Source: a bacterium
GTDB lineage: Bacteria > Patescibacteriota > Microgenomatia > UBA1406 > GWC2-37-13
Assembly (NCBI GenBank): GCA_029573715.1
Contig: JAKQDR010000250.1
Coordinates: forward strand, 1 to 64,000
DNA: 64,000 bases
Reading direction: 5' to 3'
Positions 9,680 through 19,420 of the stretch are shown one piece after another. The stretch's first letter is position 1. Every line of letters starts with the position of its first letter. The notes beneath the pieces are model-generated. The model was given only the letters and a program-made list of their open reading frames with translations. It did not search any database and was not told the origin of the DNA. Both the position numbers and the translations under genes were made by a program.

Positions 9680-10700
9680 TTGCCAACATCATTCCGCCCA
9701 CAAGTACCGCAACCATAACGAGCATGAGCGGCTCAAGCAGTGTGGTCATTTCTTTGATTTTTTTACTTGTTTGATAATCTAAAAAATCAGATGCGTCTTG
9801 AAGAGATTTGTCAAGCGAGCCACTCTTTTCGCCCACTTCAATCATTTTTCGCAAGATGCCAGGAAACAACTTTCCCTTTCTTCCTATTCCTGATGAAAAT
9901 TTGCCCCCCTGTAAGACCGCCTGATAACCATCCTCAATGGCATCTTTAACTTGTGGTTTGACCACAACGTCTTTAGAAAGCTCAATTGCACTTGTTATTG
10001 GTATGCCTGACAAAAGAAGTAGCGACATACTGCGAGTAAAACGAGTGAGGTCTATGTCCCTGACAAGTGTTGATATTATGGGAAACCCAAATAGCACTTT
10101 TAATATTAGCTTTTTTTTAATCTTGTAGATAAGCAATAATGATCCAATTATCAAAACAGCACCTAGAATCGTAATCAGTGTGTTGTTGACCAAAAAATCT
10201 GACATTGCGATTAAAACTTTCGTGACAAAAGGAAGGGGTATTCGCAACGACTTAAATACCCCGCCTATCTTTGGAATAATTCCGTAAAGCATACCCACAA
10301 GAACAAAGAAGAAGATGAACAGGATGAACATTGGGTACATCATTGCCCCTTTGATTTTGTCACGAAACTCCATGTCTTTGATGAGGGTATCGCGAAGGTC
10401 TTTGAGCACTTTATCAAGGGTTCCCGACTCTTCTGCGGCTTTAATTATGCTTATGGTAACTGGATCAAACACACGAGGAAACTGTCCGAGGCTCTCATAC
10501 ACTTGTAACCCTTGTTCTAAGTCGGCTTTTAACGCATGAAGTATGGCAAGCAGGTTTCCTTTCGCATCTTCGGCGAGAGACTCAACCGACTCGATGATAG
10601 ATATGCCAGACGACAGCATGGTGCCAAGATTTCCAACAAGCACCAGTTTTTCATCGTTGGATAAAGATATTGTTTTTGGATTGATGTGTGAACCAGACAT
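9633..10700 (-). CDS. pilC: Type IV pilus inner membrane protein PilC/GspF
   Basis: 355 aa, GspF-type motifs (LSSGISIIESVESLAED; VGEKSGSLDKSLQDASDFLDYQTSKKIKEMTTLLEPLMLVMVAVLVGGMMLAIVAPIYGL). Confidence 0.92.
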   Translation of the reverse strand: MSGSHINPKTISLSNDEKLVLVGNLGTMLSSGISIIESVESLAEDAKGNLLAILHALKADLEQGLQVYESLGQFPRVFDPVTISIIKAAEESGTLDKVLKDLRDTLIKDMEFRDKIKGAMMYPMFILFIFFFVLVGMLYGIIPKIGGVFKSLRIPLPFVTKVLIAMSDFLVNNTLITILGAVLIIGSLLLIYKIKKKLILKVLFGFPIISTLVRDIDLTRFTRSMSLLLLSGIPITSAIELSKDVVVKPQVKDAIEDGYQAVLQGGKFSSGIGRKGKLFPGILRKMIEVGEKSGSLDKSLQDASDFLDYQTSKKIKEMTTLLEPLMLVMVAVLVGGMMLAIVAPIYGLISSIGSR

Positions 10701-10705
10701 ACTTG

Positions 10706-12391
10706 TTAAACACTTTCTGTTTTGGTAACTCGAATAACCTCTTCCATTGTGGTTAATCCTTGCAAAACCTTGATGAGACCATCTTCAAGCATTGTGGTCA
10801 TCCCTTCTTCTATGGCCGTTTGCGCTATGTGATCAGAGCTGGTCTTTTGAGCGATGAGCTCTCGAATTTTTGGCGTTACAACCAAAACTTCAAATAGGCC
10901 CAGTCTTCCAGAGTATCCCGTGTTTCCACACATTTTGCATCCCACCCCACCAAACACCTCTGTCTGCTCTTGATTTGTCACGTGCTTGTTTGTAACAACA
11001 ACACCAAAACAATCTGTGATTTGCTTTGTGTCAATTCGTTTGGAGTTTCGACAGTTATTACATATCTTTCTAACCAGCCTTTGTGCGATAATAACGTTCA
11101 CTGTAGACGCAACCAAAAAGGGTTCGACTTTCATTTCAATAAGGCGGACCATGGCGGTTGCGGCATCATTGGTATGGAGCGTTGAAAGAACAAGGTGCCC
11201 CGTAAGAGCTGCGTTTACCGCAATGTTTGCGGTTTCACCATCTCGAATTTCACCCACAAACACTATGTTGGGGTCTTGTCTGAGGATTGACCTAAGACCT
11301 GCTGCAAATGTCAGATTAGTTTTTGGATTAACATTGATTTGGTTTACACCTTTTAATCTATATTCAACGGGGTCTTCTATGGTGGTGATGTTTTTTTCTC
11401 GCACATTGAGTATTCGCAAGATTGCGTAGATGGACGTCGACTTTCCTGCGCCCGTTGGCCCTGTGGAAAGAACCATGCCAAACGATTTTTCGTATGCTGT
11501 TTTGACTCGGTGAAGGTCGGGTGGTCGCATGCCAAGATCAGTTAGAGTGAGTGGTCTTCCGTGAGTTGATAATATTCGCATCACCGCCTTTTCCCCATCA
11601 ACAATAGGGAGAATTGAAAGGCGTATATCAACCATTTGCCCATTAATGTGTGCACGAATCTTTCCATCCTGTGTGCTGTGATGTTCATCTGTGCGTAACC
11701 GCGCCAAAACCTTGAGCCGCGATATAATACGCTCGTGCACAACCTTGGATGACACAGCAACGTCATGAAGCATTCCGTCAACTCGATAGCGAATTATTCC
11801 TTGATTGTCTTGCGGCTCCATATGTATATCAGATGCCTTTTCTCTGAATGCATGCTCAAACAACATGTCAACGAGTTGAGATATTGGAGCCTCCTCATCT
11901 TCTGCACTTGACTCTTCTTGAGCTTGATCATCTGAAAAATCTTCAAGTGCTTGTTTTATGTCAATTTTGTATACATCAAGCGATTTGTTGATGGCCTTTG
12001 GGGTTGCACAAAAAACCAAAACTGCCTCACCTGTTTTGCTTTGAATAAGATCAATTATTTGTCTGTCTTGAGGGTCTTCCATCGCAATTTTAATTCCATC
12101 TCGACCCCGCTCAAACACCACACACCTTTTCCTTTTGGCGACTCGTTCTGGCAACACATGCAGGAGGTTATCGGGTATGGTGATATCTGTGAGGTTTACA
12201 AATGGCGTACCATACGCCTTGGCAACAAGCTCCCCAATCCTTTCATCGGTGATAAGCTTTCTGTCAACTAAAACATCATAAAGCGATGCGTCTGTGTTTA
12301 TAAGAACATCGTTTACTTCAACAAGCTGTTCTGGAGTAATGAGCCCTTCATTCAAAACCATCTCTTGGAGTTGTTTATCTGAAAAACGCAT
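10706..12391 (-). CDS. pilB: Type IV pilus assembly ATPase PilB/GspE
   Basis: 561 aa, Walker A GPTGAGKSTS, IEDPVEYRLKGVNQINVNPKTNLTFAAGLRSILRQDPNIVFVGEIRDGETA, zinc-binding C..C/CKMCGNTGYSGR. Confidence 0.96.
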   Translation of the reverse strand: MRFSDKQLQEMVLNEGLITPEQLVEVNDVLINTDASLYDVLVDRKLITDERIGELVAKAYGTPFVNLTDITIPDNLLHVLPERVAKRKRCVVFERGRDGIKIAMEDPQDRQIIDLIQSKTGEAVLVFCATPKAINKSLDVYKIDIKQALEDFSDDQAQEESSAEDEEAPISQLVDMLFEHAFREKASDIHMEPQDNQGIIRYRVDGMLHDVAVSSKVVHERIISRLKVLARLRTDEHHSTQDGKIRAHINGQMVDIRLSILPIVDGEKAVMRILSTHGRPLTLTDLGMRPPDLHRVKTAYEKSFGMVLSTGPTGAGKSTSIYAILRILNVREKNITTIEDPVEYRLKGVNQINVNPKTNLTFAAGLRSILRQDPNIVFVGEIRDGETANIAVNAALTGHLVLSTLHTNDAATAMVRLIEMKVEPFLVASTVNVIIAQRLVRKICNNCRNSKRIDTKQITDCFGVVVTNKHVTNQEQTEVFGGVGCKMCGNTGYSGRLGLFEVLVVTPKIRELIAQKTSSDHIAQTAIEEGMTTMLEDGLIKVLQGLTTMEEVIRVTKTESV

Positions 12392-12456
12392 GTATTCAAT
12401 CTAGCAGATACGAAGAACCTTCTCAAGGCCAATAAGAGGCTAAGAGGTAATATGTC

Positions 12457-12876
12457 CTATGGTTTTTCAAGCACACGCAAACCTGTCCCCACTAAACCAA
12501 CCGCTATGAACACTATTAGGTGGGCGTTGCCTGTTGCCGGAAATTCTTTTGGGGGTTTGGTGGTTTGTGGTGACAGACTGGGGGTGGGCTCTGTGATGAC
12601 TCTCTCTATCAAAGGGGTGGTTTTCTCACCCTGCACCGATGTGGGTGTGATTTCTATTTCTTCACGAACATCATTTTTTTTTCTTTGAGAAAAAAAGTCA
12701 AAAAGCGAATTGGGGGTTTGTTCACCGTTCACCTCTCCTGCTTCATTAGAGGGGACAATCTTGTCATAAACCCCAAATCTGGTGAATACAAAAAAGGCAA
12801 TTCCAACAACAATAATGAGCAGTAATAGCGCCAAAACAACCTTGTTTAACTCTCCCATATACCCATAGTATAGCAT
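12457..12876 (-). CDS. Small two-TM protein with LPXTG-like C-terminal tail
   Basis: 139 aa; N-terminal TM and C-terminal EFPATGNAHLIVFIAVGLVGTGLRVLEKP. Confidence 0.55.
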   Translation of the reverse strand: MLYYGYMGELNKVVLALLLLIIVVGIAFFVFTRFGVYDKIVPSNEAGEVNGEQTPNSLFDFFSQRKKNDVREEIEITPTSVQGEKTTPLIERVITEPTPSLSPQTTKPPKEFPATGNAHLIVFIAVGLVGTGLRVLEKP

Positions 12877-12903
12877 GTTGTGAGGTGTGCTTCATCTTGA
12901 TTG

Positions 12904-13617
12904 CTATTCATGCTCTCGAGCGAGGCTTACGGCAATTATTTGAACTGTCTTGTTGTTTTGACGGACCGCTCGTATTGCATCCCGCATTGTAGAGCCTGTG
13001 GTGACAACATCGTCTACCAATAAGAGGGCCCCTTTGAGGTGGTTTGCTGCGTCAGAGGCTTGAAAGGCCCCGTGAATGTTTTTTATTCTGTTTTGTCGAG
13101 CTCCGCTTCGTGCTTGTTGTTTAGTTTCTTTGGTCTTTATGAGGATGTTTTCTTTCGTTGGAATACCCACCAACAGCTCAATGGCGCGCGCAATAAGGAG
13201 CGCTTGGTTAAAACCACGATCCTTTTCGTGTTTTGCATGCAGGGGAATGGGTGTGCAAACTACATTTGGTTGAGTGCGACACAACCCAAACAACAAAGAT
13301 AGAATGTGCGGCGGCATATGTCTAGCCAGATGCGTCATAATCTGCGGATTTTTGTCGTATTTAACTCTCCATATTGCTCGCGCAATGCTTTTGTCGTATT
13401 TCCAACAAGCCAACACCTTCACGCCCTCTCTCATTTTGTGACATAAGACGCAGGGGGATACAACATCACCCGAGCTATTGCCACAGCTTAGACACTCAAT
13501 TGTGTAAAGGGGCGTCAATAAACACGCACAACGTAAACACAGCCCACACGCCAATCTTCCACAAATACAGCAGGTTTCTGGGAATATGGCGGTGGACATA
13601 TTCATCTTCTTTAGCAT
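12904..13617 (-). CDS. comF: ComF family amidophosphoribosyltransferase
   Basis: CCICGRLACGLCLRC zinc motif, DRGFNQALLIARAI, LLVDDVVTTGSTMRDAIRAV PRPP motif; likely start at internal Met (ORF is open to 13680). Confidence 0.88.
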   Translation of the reverse strand: MLKKMNMSTAIFPETCCICGRLACGLCLRCACLLTPLYTIECLSCGNSSGDVVSPCVLCHKMREGVKVLACWKYDKSIARAIWRVKYDKNPQIMTHLARHMPPHILSLLFGLCRTQPNVVCTPIPLHAKHEKDRGFNQALLIARAIELLVGIPTKENILIKTKETKQQARSGARQNRIKNIHGAFQASDAANHLKGALLLVDDVVTTGSTMRDAIRAVRQNNKTVQIIAVSLAREHE

Positions 13618-13619
13618 AT

Positions 13620-13694
13620 CAAAACATCTTGTGTTGCATTTTAGAAAATTATGTTTATTATTTGTGGATAAGTTATCCACAAAATAATCACCTT
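13620..13694. promoter_or_regulatory. Putative oriC element: inverted DnaA-box pair and AT-rich stretch upstream of dnaA
   Basis: TGTGGATAA-G-TTATCCACA at 13663-13681 (two consensus DnaA boxes head to head) beside an AT-rich stretch. Confidence 0.8.
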
Positions 13695-15074
13695 ATGTCA
13701 GACGTGGCTGTCTCTTGGCAAAACTTTGTTTCTTCATATATTGATAAGGCTCCAAAAAATGACGTTTGGTCGCAAACCCTTAAACAACTTGAGCTTGAGG
13801 GTGTGGATGGTGGTGTCGCGCACTTTACTTGTCCAAGTGTGGGTGTGAAAACTATCGCACTCAACAAACAGGCTGAGGTTGTTTCGATTGCTTCAGCAGT
13901 TTTAAGGGTCCCGATATTTTCAATCCTTTGTGAGGTAAAAAAGGCGCCAAGGGATCGTCGGGACAAACAAACGAACGAGCCTCTTCCTATTATGAGCTAC
14001 CAGCCTTCTCTTGATGACTTGTTGGCTCAAATGGGGCTCAACCCCAAACACACTTTTGAGAACTTCGCTGTCTCAAACTGTAACAATGTGGCTTTTGCGG
14101 CTGCACAGGCGGTTGCAAGTCAGGTGGGAAAAACCTACAACCCCTTGTTTGTTTGGGGGGGTGTGGGGGTGGGAAAAACGCATCTTGTTCAAGCGACAGC
14201 ACGAAGAATCGCCCAGATAAATCCGCATGCACGAATTGCATTTTGTCCTGGTGACCGGTTTACCAATGAAATTATTGAGGCTATTCAAACAAGAAGCACA
14301 CATAAATTTCGATTGAAATATCGAAAACTTGACGTGTTGATAATTGACGACATTCAGTTTATTTCTGGCAAAAATGCTGTTCAGGAGGAGTTCTTTCATA
14401 CATTTAACGACATAATATCTCGCGCTGGCCAAGTCATGCTCGTCTCTGACCGCCCGCCACAAGACATACCCGATATTGAAGATAGATTGCGATCCAGGTT
14501 CAGCGGTGGGCTCACCATTGACATATCTCCCCCCGATTTCGAACTCAAAACCGCTATTGCTCTTATTAAGGGCAAGGAACGTGGAATCGATGTGGATATT
14601 GAGGCGGCAAAGCAAATTGCTCTCATCTCCCAAGACAATAGGGCTGTTGAGGGAACGCTTCTTGCATGTTATGCAAAACTAATAGCAACAAACACCGAAG
14701 CGACCCCACCCAAACTGGGTGCTTCTGATATCGAGAGGTACGTCCTAAACTCGAAAGATAGGCAAATAACAAGATCCTCTATAGATAGCACAAATGTGGT
14801 TGATATGGTGTGCTCTTATTACAAAATAAAACCCCTACATTTGAAACAGCCCAATAGAATTGAGCACGTTGCCCGAGCAAGACATGTGCTTATGTATGTT
14901 CTTCGAGAAAAGCTGAAACTAAACTATGAAGCCATAGCGCGTATCACAAAAAGAAGAGATCATACTACAGTAATACATGGCGTCAGAAGGATAAAACAGG
15001 AGCTTGCCCACAACCAACAACTTAAGTCACAGATTGTTGAGATATGCCAAAACCTTAGCCTACCCACAGACTAG
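13695..15074 (+). CDS. dnaA: Chromosomal replication initiator DnaA
   Basis: NPLFVWGGVGVGKTHLVQA Walker A, LDVLIIDDIQFISGK Walker B, C-terminal DnaA-box binding signature RRDHTTVIHGVRRI; ATG at 13695 chosen over the ORF start at 13374. Confidence 0.97.
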   Translation: MSDVAVSWQNFVSSYIDKAPKNDVWSQTLKQLELEGVDGGVAHFTCPSVGVKTIALNKQAEVVSIASAVLRVPIFSILCEVKKAPRDRRDKQTNEPLPIMSYQPSLDDLLAQMGLNPKHTFENFAVSNCNNVAFAAAQAVASQVGKTYNPLFVWGGVGVGKTHLVQATARRIAQINPHARIAFCPGDRFTNEIIEAIQTRSTHKFRLKYRKLDVLIIDDIQFISGKNAVQEEFFHTFNDIISRAGQVMLVSDRPPQDIPDIEDRLRSRFSGGLTIDISPPDFELKTAIALIKGKERGIDVDIEAAKQIALISQDNRAVEGTLLACYAKLIATNTEATPPKLGASDIERYVLNSKDRQITRSSIDSTNVVDMVCSYYKIKPLHLKQPNRIEHVARARHVLMYVLREKLKLNYEAIARITKRRDHTTVIHGVRRIKQELAHNQQLKSQIVEICQNLSLPTD

Positions 15075-15143
15075 CTATTCTCGTCCACACTAATAAACAC
15101 ATCAGATGGCTGTTCTTGAAAACACAAAGCTTGTGTTATACAC

Positions 15144-15152
15144 TTATCCACA
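15144..15152 (+). promoter_or_regulatory. DnaA box TTATCCACA in the dnaA-dnaN gap
   Basis: Exact consensus TTATCCACA. Confidence 0.75.
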
Positions 15153-15190
15153 CACCTACTACTACGACTATTTTATATATCGTTCAACCC

Positions 15191-16339
15191 ATGAACAAAA
15201 ATCTACTGTCCACACCCGAGCTGATTCGTGTTACCAATAATGCAATTAGGGTGGTTGCTGGTGCACGAATACAAAATGAAAACATTGGAGTTTTTTTTCA
15301 GATTCTTGAAGGTCAATTTGTTGTGTTGGGTCTTCATCCAACAAGAATGTATCGCGACAAGATTTTGTTTTCAGAAATAAACCACGAAAACACACCCTAT
15401 ATGTCGGTTGATATGAAAAAAATGCTAGAGTTTCTTCAAAATGTATTCTCGCCTCAGGTGGCAGTCTCTGTGAACGAGAGCAACACCCTTGTGATTGTTT
15501 CGGAGAATACAAGCGCTACTTTTCCGGTTTCAATAAGAAACACCCTTCCTGAGCAAAAAGAGGTTCAGGGTGATGTTGTCCGTGTGAGCACAAATCTTGT
15601 AAAAACAGCGTTGTCTCAGGTGTTTTTTTCAACATCTTCAGATATGTCTCGACCAGTTTTATCTTCTGCTCGTATTTGTGGTGGAGTTGACAACAAGGTT
15701 ATGTTTATTACTACAGACGGATTTAGATTATCAATGGTTCAGACGGCGTTTGCATCGCCGCTTACAAAAGATGTACAAGCGCCCGCCTCGCTTCTCCGCG
15801 ATGTTTTTGGTTTTATTTTAAATGAGAAAGAAGATGCGGACATTGTATTGCATACCGATGGTACCATGAGCATAAAACAAGGTTCAACCACGGTTACCAC
15901 AAAGCTGGTTGAAGGAGATTTTCCTCCTTATGAAAAAGTATTGGTTAAAATATTTCAAAAAGGAGTTGTGTTGTCAAAAAAACAAATGACTCATGCCATA
16001 AAATCAATGGCAGTTTTTGCAAGAGACCACTCTAATATTGTGGTGTTTGATATTAACCCAGAACAACTTTCTGTTCGACCAAAAAAAGAAGCGGGACAAA
16101 ACACCAAATCCCATGTGCCCATACTTACGGCCCACGGTGATCTTGAAAACTTCTCAATTGCCTTCAATCAAAAATATGTGCTTGATTTTTTGTCTTCTGT
16201 TGAAGATGAAAACATCACGATCCGTTTTAATAGGTCGGACTCACCAACTCTATTTTTATCTGGTTCTTTAGGACAAGAAGACTCTCATGAAGGTGTGTTT
16301 TTTCAGCACATCATTATGCCAGTGCGACTACAGGAGTAA
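15191..16339 (+). CDS. dnaN: DNA polymerase III beta clamp
   Basis: Beta-clamp reading with terminal IIMPVRLQE, FTTDGFRLS-type motif, adjacency to dnaA; start at MNKNLLSTPEL. Confidence 0.95.
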   Translation: MNKNLLSTPELIRVTNNAIRVVAGARIQNENIGVFFQILEGQFVVLGLHPTRMYRDKILFSEINHENTPYMSVDMKKMLEFLQNVFSPQVAVSVNESNTLVIVSENTSATFPVSIRNTLPEQKEVQGDVVRVSTNLVKTALSQVFFSTSSDMSRPVLSSARICGGVDNKVMFITTDGFRLSMVQTAFASPLTKDVQAPASLLRDVFGFILNEKEDADIVLHTDGTMSIKQGSTTVTTKLVEGDFPPYEKVLVKIFQKGVVLSKKQMTHAIKSMAVFARDHSNIVVFDINPEQLSVRPKKEAGQNTKSHVPILTAHGDLENFSIAFNQKYVLDFLSSVEDENITIRFNRSDSPTLFLSGSLGQEDSHEGVFFQHIIMPVRLQE

Positions 16340-16348
16340 GAATTGTGA

Positions 16349-17221
16349 TCACAGCTCCCCCAAGCTTTCTTTTTTGTCGGCTTCTGACTTGATGAGATTC
16401 AAGAACCTTTCTGTTGAAGAAAGTCTTCGATGACCAACGATTTGGGCGATGTATTCAAGACTAGCACCATTGGTGAGCTGGTGAGCTATGAAAGTGTTTC
16501 TGAGGTCGTTTACTGTTGCATTTTGGATGCCGATATCTGAGAAACATCGATTGATGATCTGGCGAATATTTCGAATAAGCATGGGCCTTCCTGTTCTTGT
16601 AATAAAGATGTGGGTGTCGGGAAACGGAGGACGAACACGAAGATATTCCTTAAGAGCAGCGCTTGCAGCCTTGTTAAGAGGTACCGATCGAGAACTGTTC
16701 TTTCCCGACCAAACAACTATTTCTGCAGACTTAACATCTTCTAACTTTAGCCCTGCGAGCTCACCTATTTTCATACCTGTTTGAAGAAGAAGCTCAACGA
16801 TGGCAAATGTTCTTGGGTCGTCTTTGGCGACATCTCGAAGACCGCGATACTCTAGTCGAGACAAGATGCGTGGCGCAGCATGCTCGTATTTGGGGTGGGT
16901 AATGTCGATTGCCGGATTGTCAACAACAACACCAGAGCTCTTCAGGTGTCGAAAGAAAGTTCTTATAGAATTGAGTTTTCGCGAAGCTGACTTTTTCGTA
17001 TATCCTTTTTGCTCGATGAGGGTGTTAATAAAGGTCTCAATATCTTCTTTTTGAATCTCACGAACCCCCCTCTTTTGTTTTAAAAGAACATACTCGGAAA
17101 ACTGCTCAAGATCTTTTTTGTAAGCCACAAGTGTGTATTGAGACTTGCCACCAACACGCAAGCCCTCAATAAACGACTCAATTTCGGCACCCAACACGAT
17201 ATTTGAAGACATATAGCCCAT
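16349..17221 (-). CDS. XerC/XerD-like tyrosine recombinase family protein with substituted catalytic residues
   Basis: SAM-like N-terminal domain plus catalytic fold (GMKIGELAGLKLEDV, NDLRNTFIAHQLTNGASLEYIAQIVGHRRLSSTERFLNL); catalytic Tyr position reads Phe. Confidence 0.85.
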   Translation of the reverse strand: MGYMSSNIVLGAEIESFIEGLRVGGKSQYTLVAYKKDLEQFSEYVLLKQKRGVREIQKEDIETFINTLIEQKGYTKKSASRKLNSIRTFFRHLKSSGVVVDNPAIDITHPKYEHAAPRILSRLEYRGLRDVAKDDPRTFAIVELLLQTGMKIGELAGLKLEDVKSAEIVVWSGKNSSRSVPLNKAASAALKEYLRVRPPFPDTHIFITRTGRPMLIRNIRQIINRCFSDIGIQNATVNDLRNTFIAHQLTNGASLEYIAQIVGHRRLSSTERFLNLIKSEADKKESLGEL

Positions 17222-17328
17222 AGTCTACCACAAAGAGAGCTTGTTTTCAACAGGCAGAAAACACTTGCCCCCCCACATGTGTTCGTGTACAATGGCCAAC
17301 ACAGTCAAATATTCATTTTTTATCACTT

Positions 17329-17658
17329 ATGCAAAACCAAGTACACGAGATATCGTCCACAAAAGATTTTCAAGATCTACTTCACACAACAAAAACCCTT
17401 CTGGTTGTTGATTTTTTTGCACAGTGGTGTGGTCCATGCAAAATAATGGCGCCCATTTTTGATCAAATCGCCCAAGAATATCCTTCAGTTGTGTTTGCAA
17501 AGGTTGATGTTGACGCCCTTGGAGATCTTGCCTCAGAATACAACATTAGTTCAATACCGACCCTTGTGTATTTTAAAAATGGCGCCGTCGTGCAAGAGAG
17601 CGTGGGGGCTTCCGCCAAATCACAGATCACCAGCACCATTCTTAAACATCTCAAGTAG
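17329..17658 (+). CDS. trxA: Thioredoxin
   Basis: 109 aa, VVDFFAQWCGPCKIMAPIFDQIA, SSIPTLVYFKNG. Confidence 0.95.
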   Translation: MQNQVHEISSTKDFQDLLHTTKTLLVVDFFAQWCGPCKIMAPIFDQIAQEYPSVVFAKVDVDALGDLASEYNISSIPTLVYFKNGAVVQESVGASAKSQITSTILKHLK

Positions 17659-17663
17659 TGGTG

Positions 17664-19406
17664 CTATTCGATAATCGCTCGTTCCTCATCACTTGCAATA
17701 ACCCGAAACCCGACGTGGTTTTGTGCTGCAAAAAACAAACCCTCCCCAACACCCGCTGATAGCAGAAAATGCTTTTCACCACCAGTAAGATAAAACGTGT
17801 CAGATATTTTATCTACCGCAGCAGTCGACTGTTTAAGAATTATTTGAAGTGAGGAATTTGTGATGATTGCCTTGCCGTCGTCGGTGCTAAGGAAGTCTTC
17901 CACATCTTGAGTGATGGTTGTCATCCCCAAACCATATTTTCGTGCTCGCTTCGCAAAATTACGAAGATATGCAGCAGAGTCCTTGTTTTTAATAAGATAC
18001 CAAGCCTCATCCACAATCAAAACACGCTGTTTCTTTTCTCTTCTTATTCGACCCCAAATAAAATCCAAAACAACATACATTGCCACCGGCCTAAGATTTT
18101 CTTCTAAGTCTCTTACCCCAAACACAGTAAATAAGTTTTTTATATCAAAACTTGATTGCTGATTAAAAATACCCGCGGCCGACCCCTTAACGTACTTTTC
18201 CAATCTATCAGCAAGCTCCTTAGCTTCGGGGGTCTCCATTCCTAAAAAGGCTTTGTACACATCTTCAAGATAGGGAGCCTGATTTTTAAATGTTGCCGGA
18301 TCGGGGGTAATTCCCCTGTTTTGGTATACAGACACCAAGGCTCTATCCACAATTGCATCCTGTATGGGGCTAATGTCTCCCATCATCACTCGTAAAAGAG
18401 AGTGAAGATCTAATATTTTGTTTTGAAGCTCGTCGGGCTCAACCGAATCATGGGGCATCTCGAAGGGGTTAATCTTGTATTGTGATGCGGTAGAAAACTC
18501 CACAAATTCACCACCCAAGTTTGAACAGGCCTTGGCATATTCATTTTCCGGATCGATAATAATCACCTCCACGCCCATAGACAACAGTCGGGTCGCCTCA
18601 AGCTTCACTAAAAAGCTCTTGCCACCACCAGATTTTCCCAATATGACTGAGTTGGCGTTTTCTAGGGTGAATCGGTCAAATATAATAAGACTTCCATCAT
18701 GTTGATTAACACCATAGAGAATTCCCTCGTTTCTGGTTAATGAGGCCGTCGAAAAGGGAAAGGTCATTGCGAGGGATGTGGTGTCCATATTTCTCCAAAC
18801 CCTCAACTTGTCTTCAAAAAGCGGTAGACACGACTTAAAACCCTCTTCTTGTTCAAGAAGTGCGCTTTTTGCAACAATAAGAAGTGAAGCTAAAGTAGAA
18901 TCAACCTCTTTTGTCAGCGAGTCAAGCTCCTCTTTTGAGTCTGCCGCTATTGTTATATAGAGACCAAATTGAAAAAACCGCTCAGCACCTTTTGCGAGTT
19001 CAGACTGAATTAGGAGCGCATCATCAAGTTGAACTTGAACCGTTGGATCAATAACATGGCCTGCTTTTATGTCAGACTCAATGGTTGCTTGCATCTGAGC
19101 AATCTTTTTTTTAAGTTCGTTCAACATCTCTTTACTCTCCGTTGGGTACACAAACATAGAGACAAACAGCGGATGATCAAATGTAATAAGGCTATAAAGC
19201 CAATTTGCAGAAACATATCGGGGATAACCCACCACATACAGAGTTCTGTAGTATCTTGAATCTATTTTTACGAGATTAAAATCGACATCAACAAGAGCGG
19301 GGGCAATAAGATCCTTGGGAGACACAGAACCCTCTGATATTAGATTTCCCACAGACTGTGTCTTAGAGATTTCTCGAGCGGCCTTCTTTTTTCCAAATAT
19401 ACCCAT
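17664..19406 (-). CDS. VirB4/TraC-like conjugation/T4SS ATPase
   Basis: 580 aa; VILGKSGGGKSFLVKLEATRLL Walker A, VLIVDEAWYLIKNKDSAAYLRNFAKRARKYGLGMTTITQDVEDFL. Confidence 0.92.
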   Translation of the reverse strand: MGIFGKKKAAREISKTQSVGNLISEGSVSPKDLIAPALVDVDFNLVKIDSRYYRTLYVVGYPRYVSANWLYSLITFDHPLFVSMFVYPTESKEMLNELKKKIAQMQATIESDIKAGHVIDPTVQVQLDDALLIQSELAKGAERFFQFGLYITIAADSKEELDSLTKEVDSTLASLLIVAKSALLEQEEGFKSCLPLFEDKLRVWRNMDTTSLAMTFPFSTASLTRNEGILYGVNQHDGSLIIFDRFTLENANSVILGKSGGGKSFLVKLEATRLLSMGVEVIIIDPENEYAKACSNLGGEFVEFSTASQYKINPFEMPHDSVEPDELQNKILDLHSLLRVMMGDISPIQDAIVDRALVSVYQNRGITPDPATFKNQAPYLEDVYKAFLGMETPEAKELADRLEKYVKGSAAGIFNQQSSFDIKNLFTVFGVRDLEENLRPVAMYVVLDFIWGRIRREKKQRVLIVDEAWYLIKNKDSAAYLRNFAKRARKYGLGMTTITQDVEDFLSTDDGKAIITNSSLQIILKQSTAAVDKISDTFYLTGGEKHFLLSAGVGEGLFFAAQNHVGFRVIASDEERAIIE

Positions 19407-19420
19407 ATTATCTTTAATAA

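Noticed and set aside
13374-13694. N-terminal extension of the dnaA ORF
   Set aside because: Overlaps comF on the other strand and the DnaA-box palindrome; a DnaA-like N-terminus begins at 13695
14038-14638. Antisense ORFs inside dnaA and similar overlapping ORFs throughout
   Set aside because: Shadow ORFs opposite well-supported genes, no family resemblance
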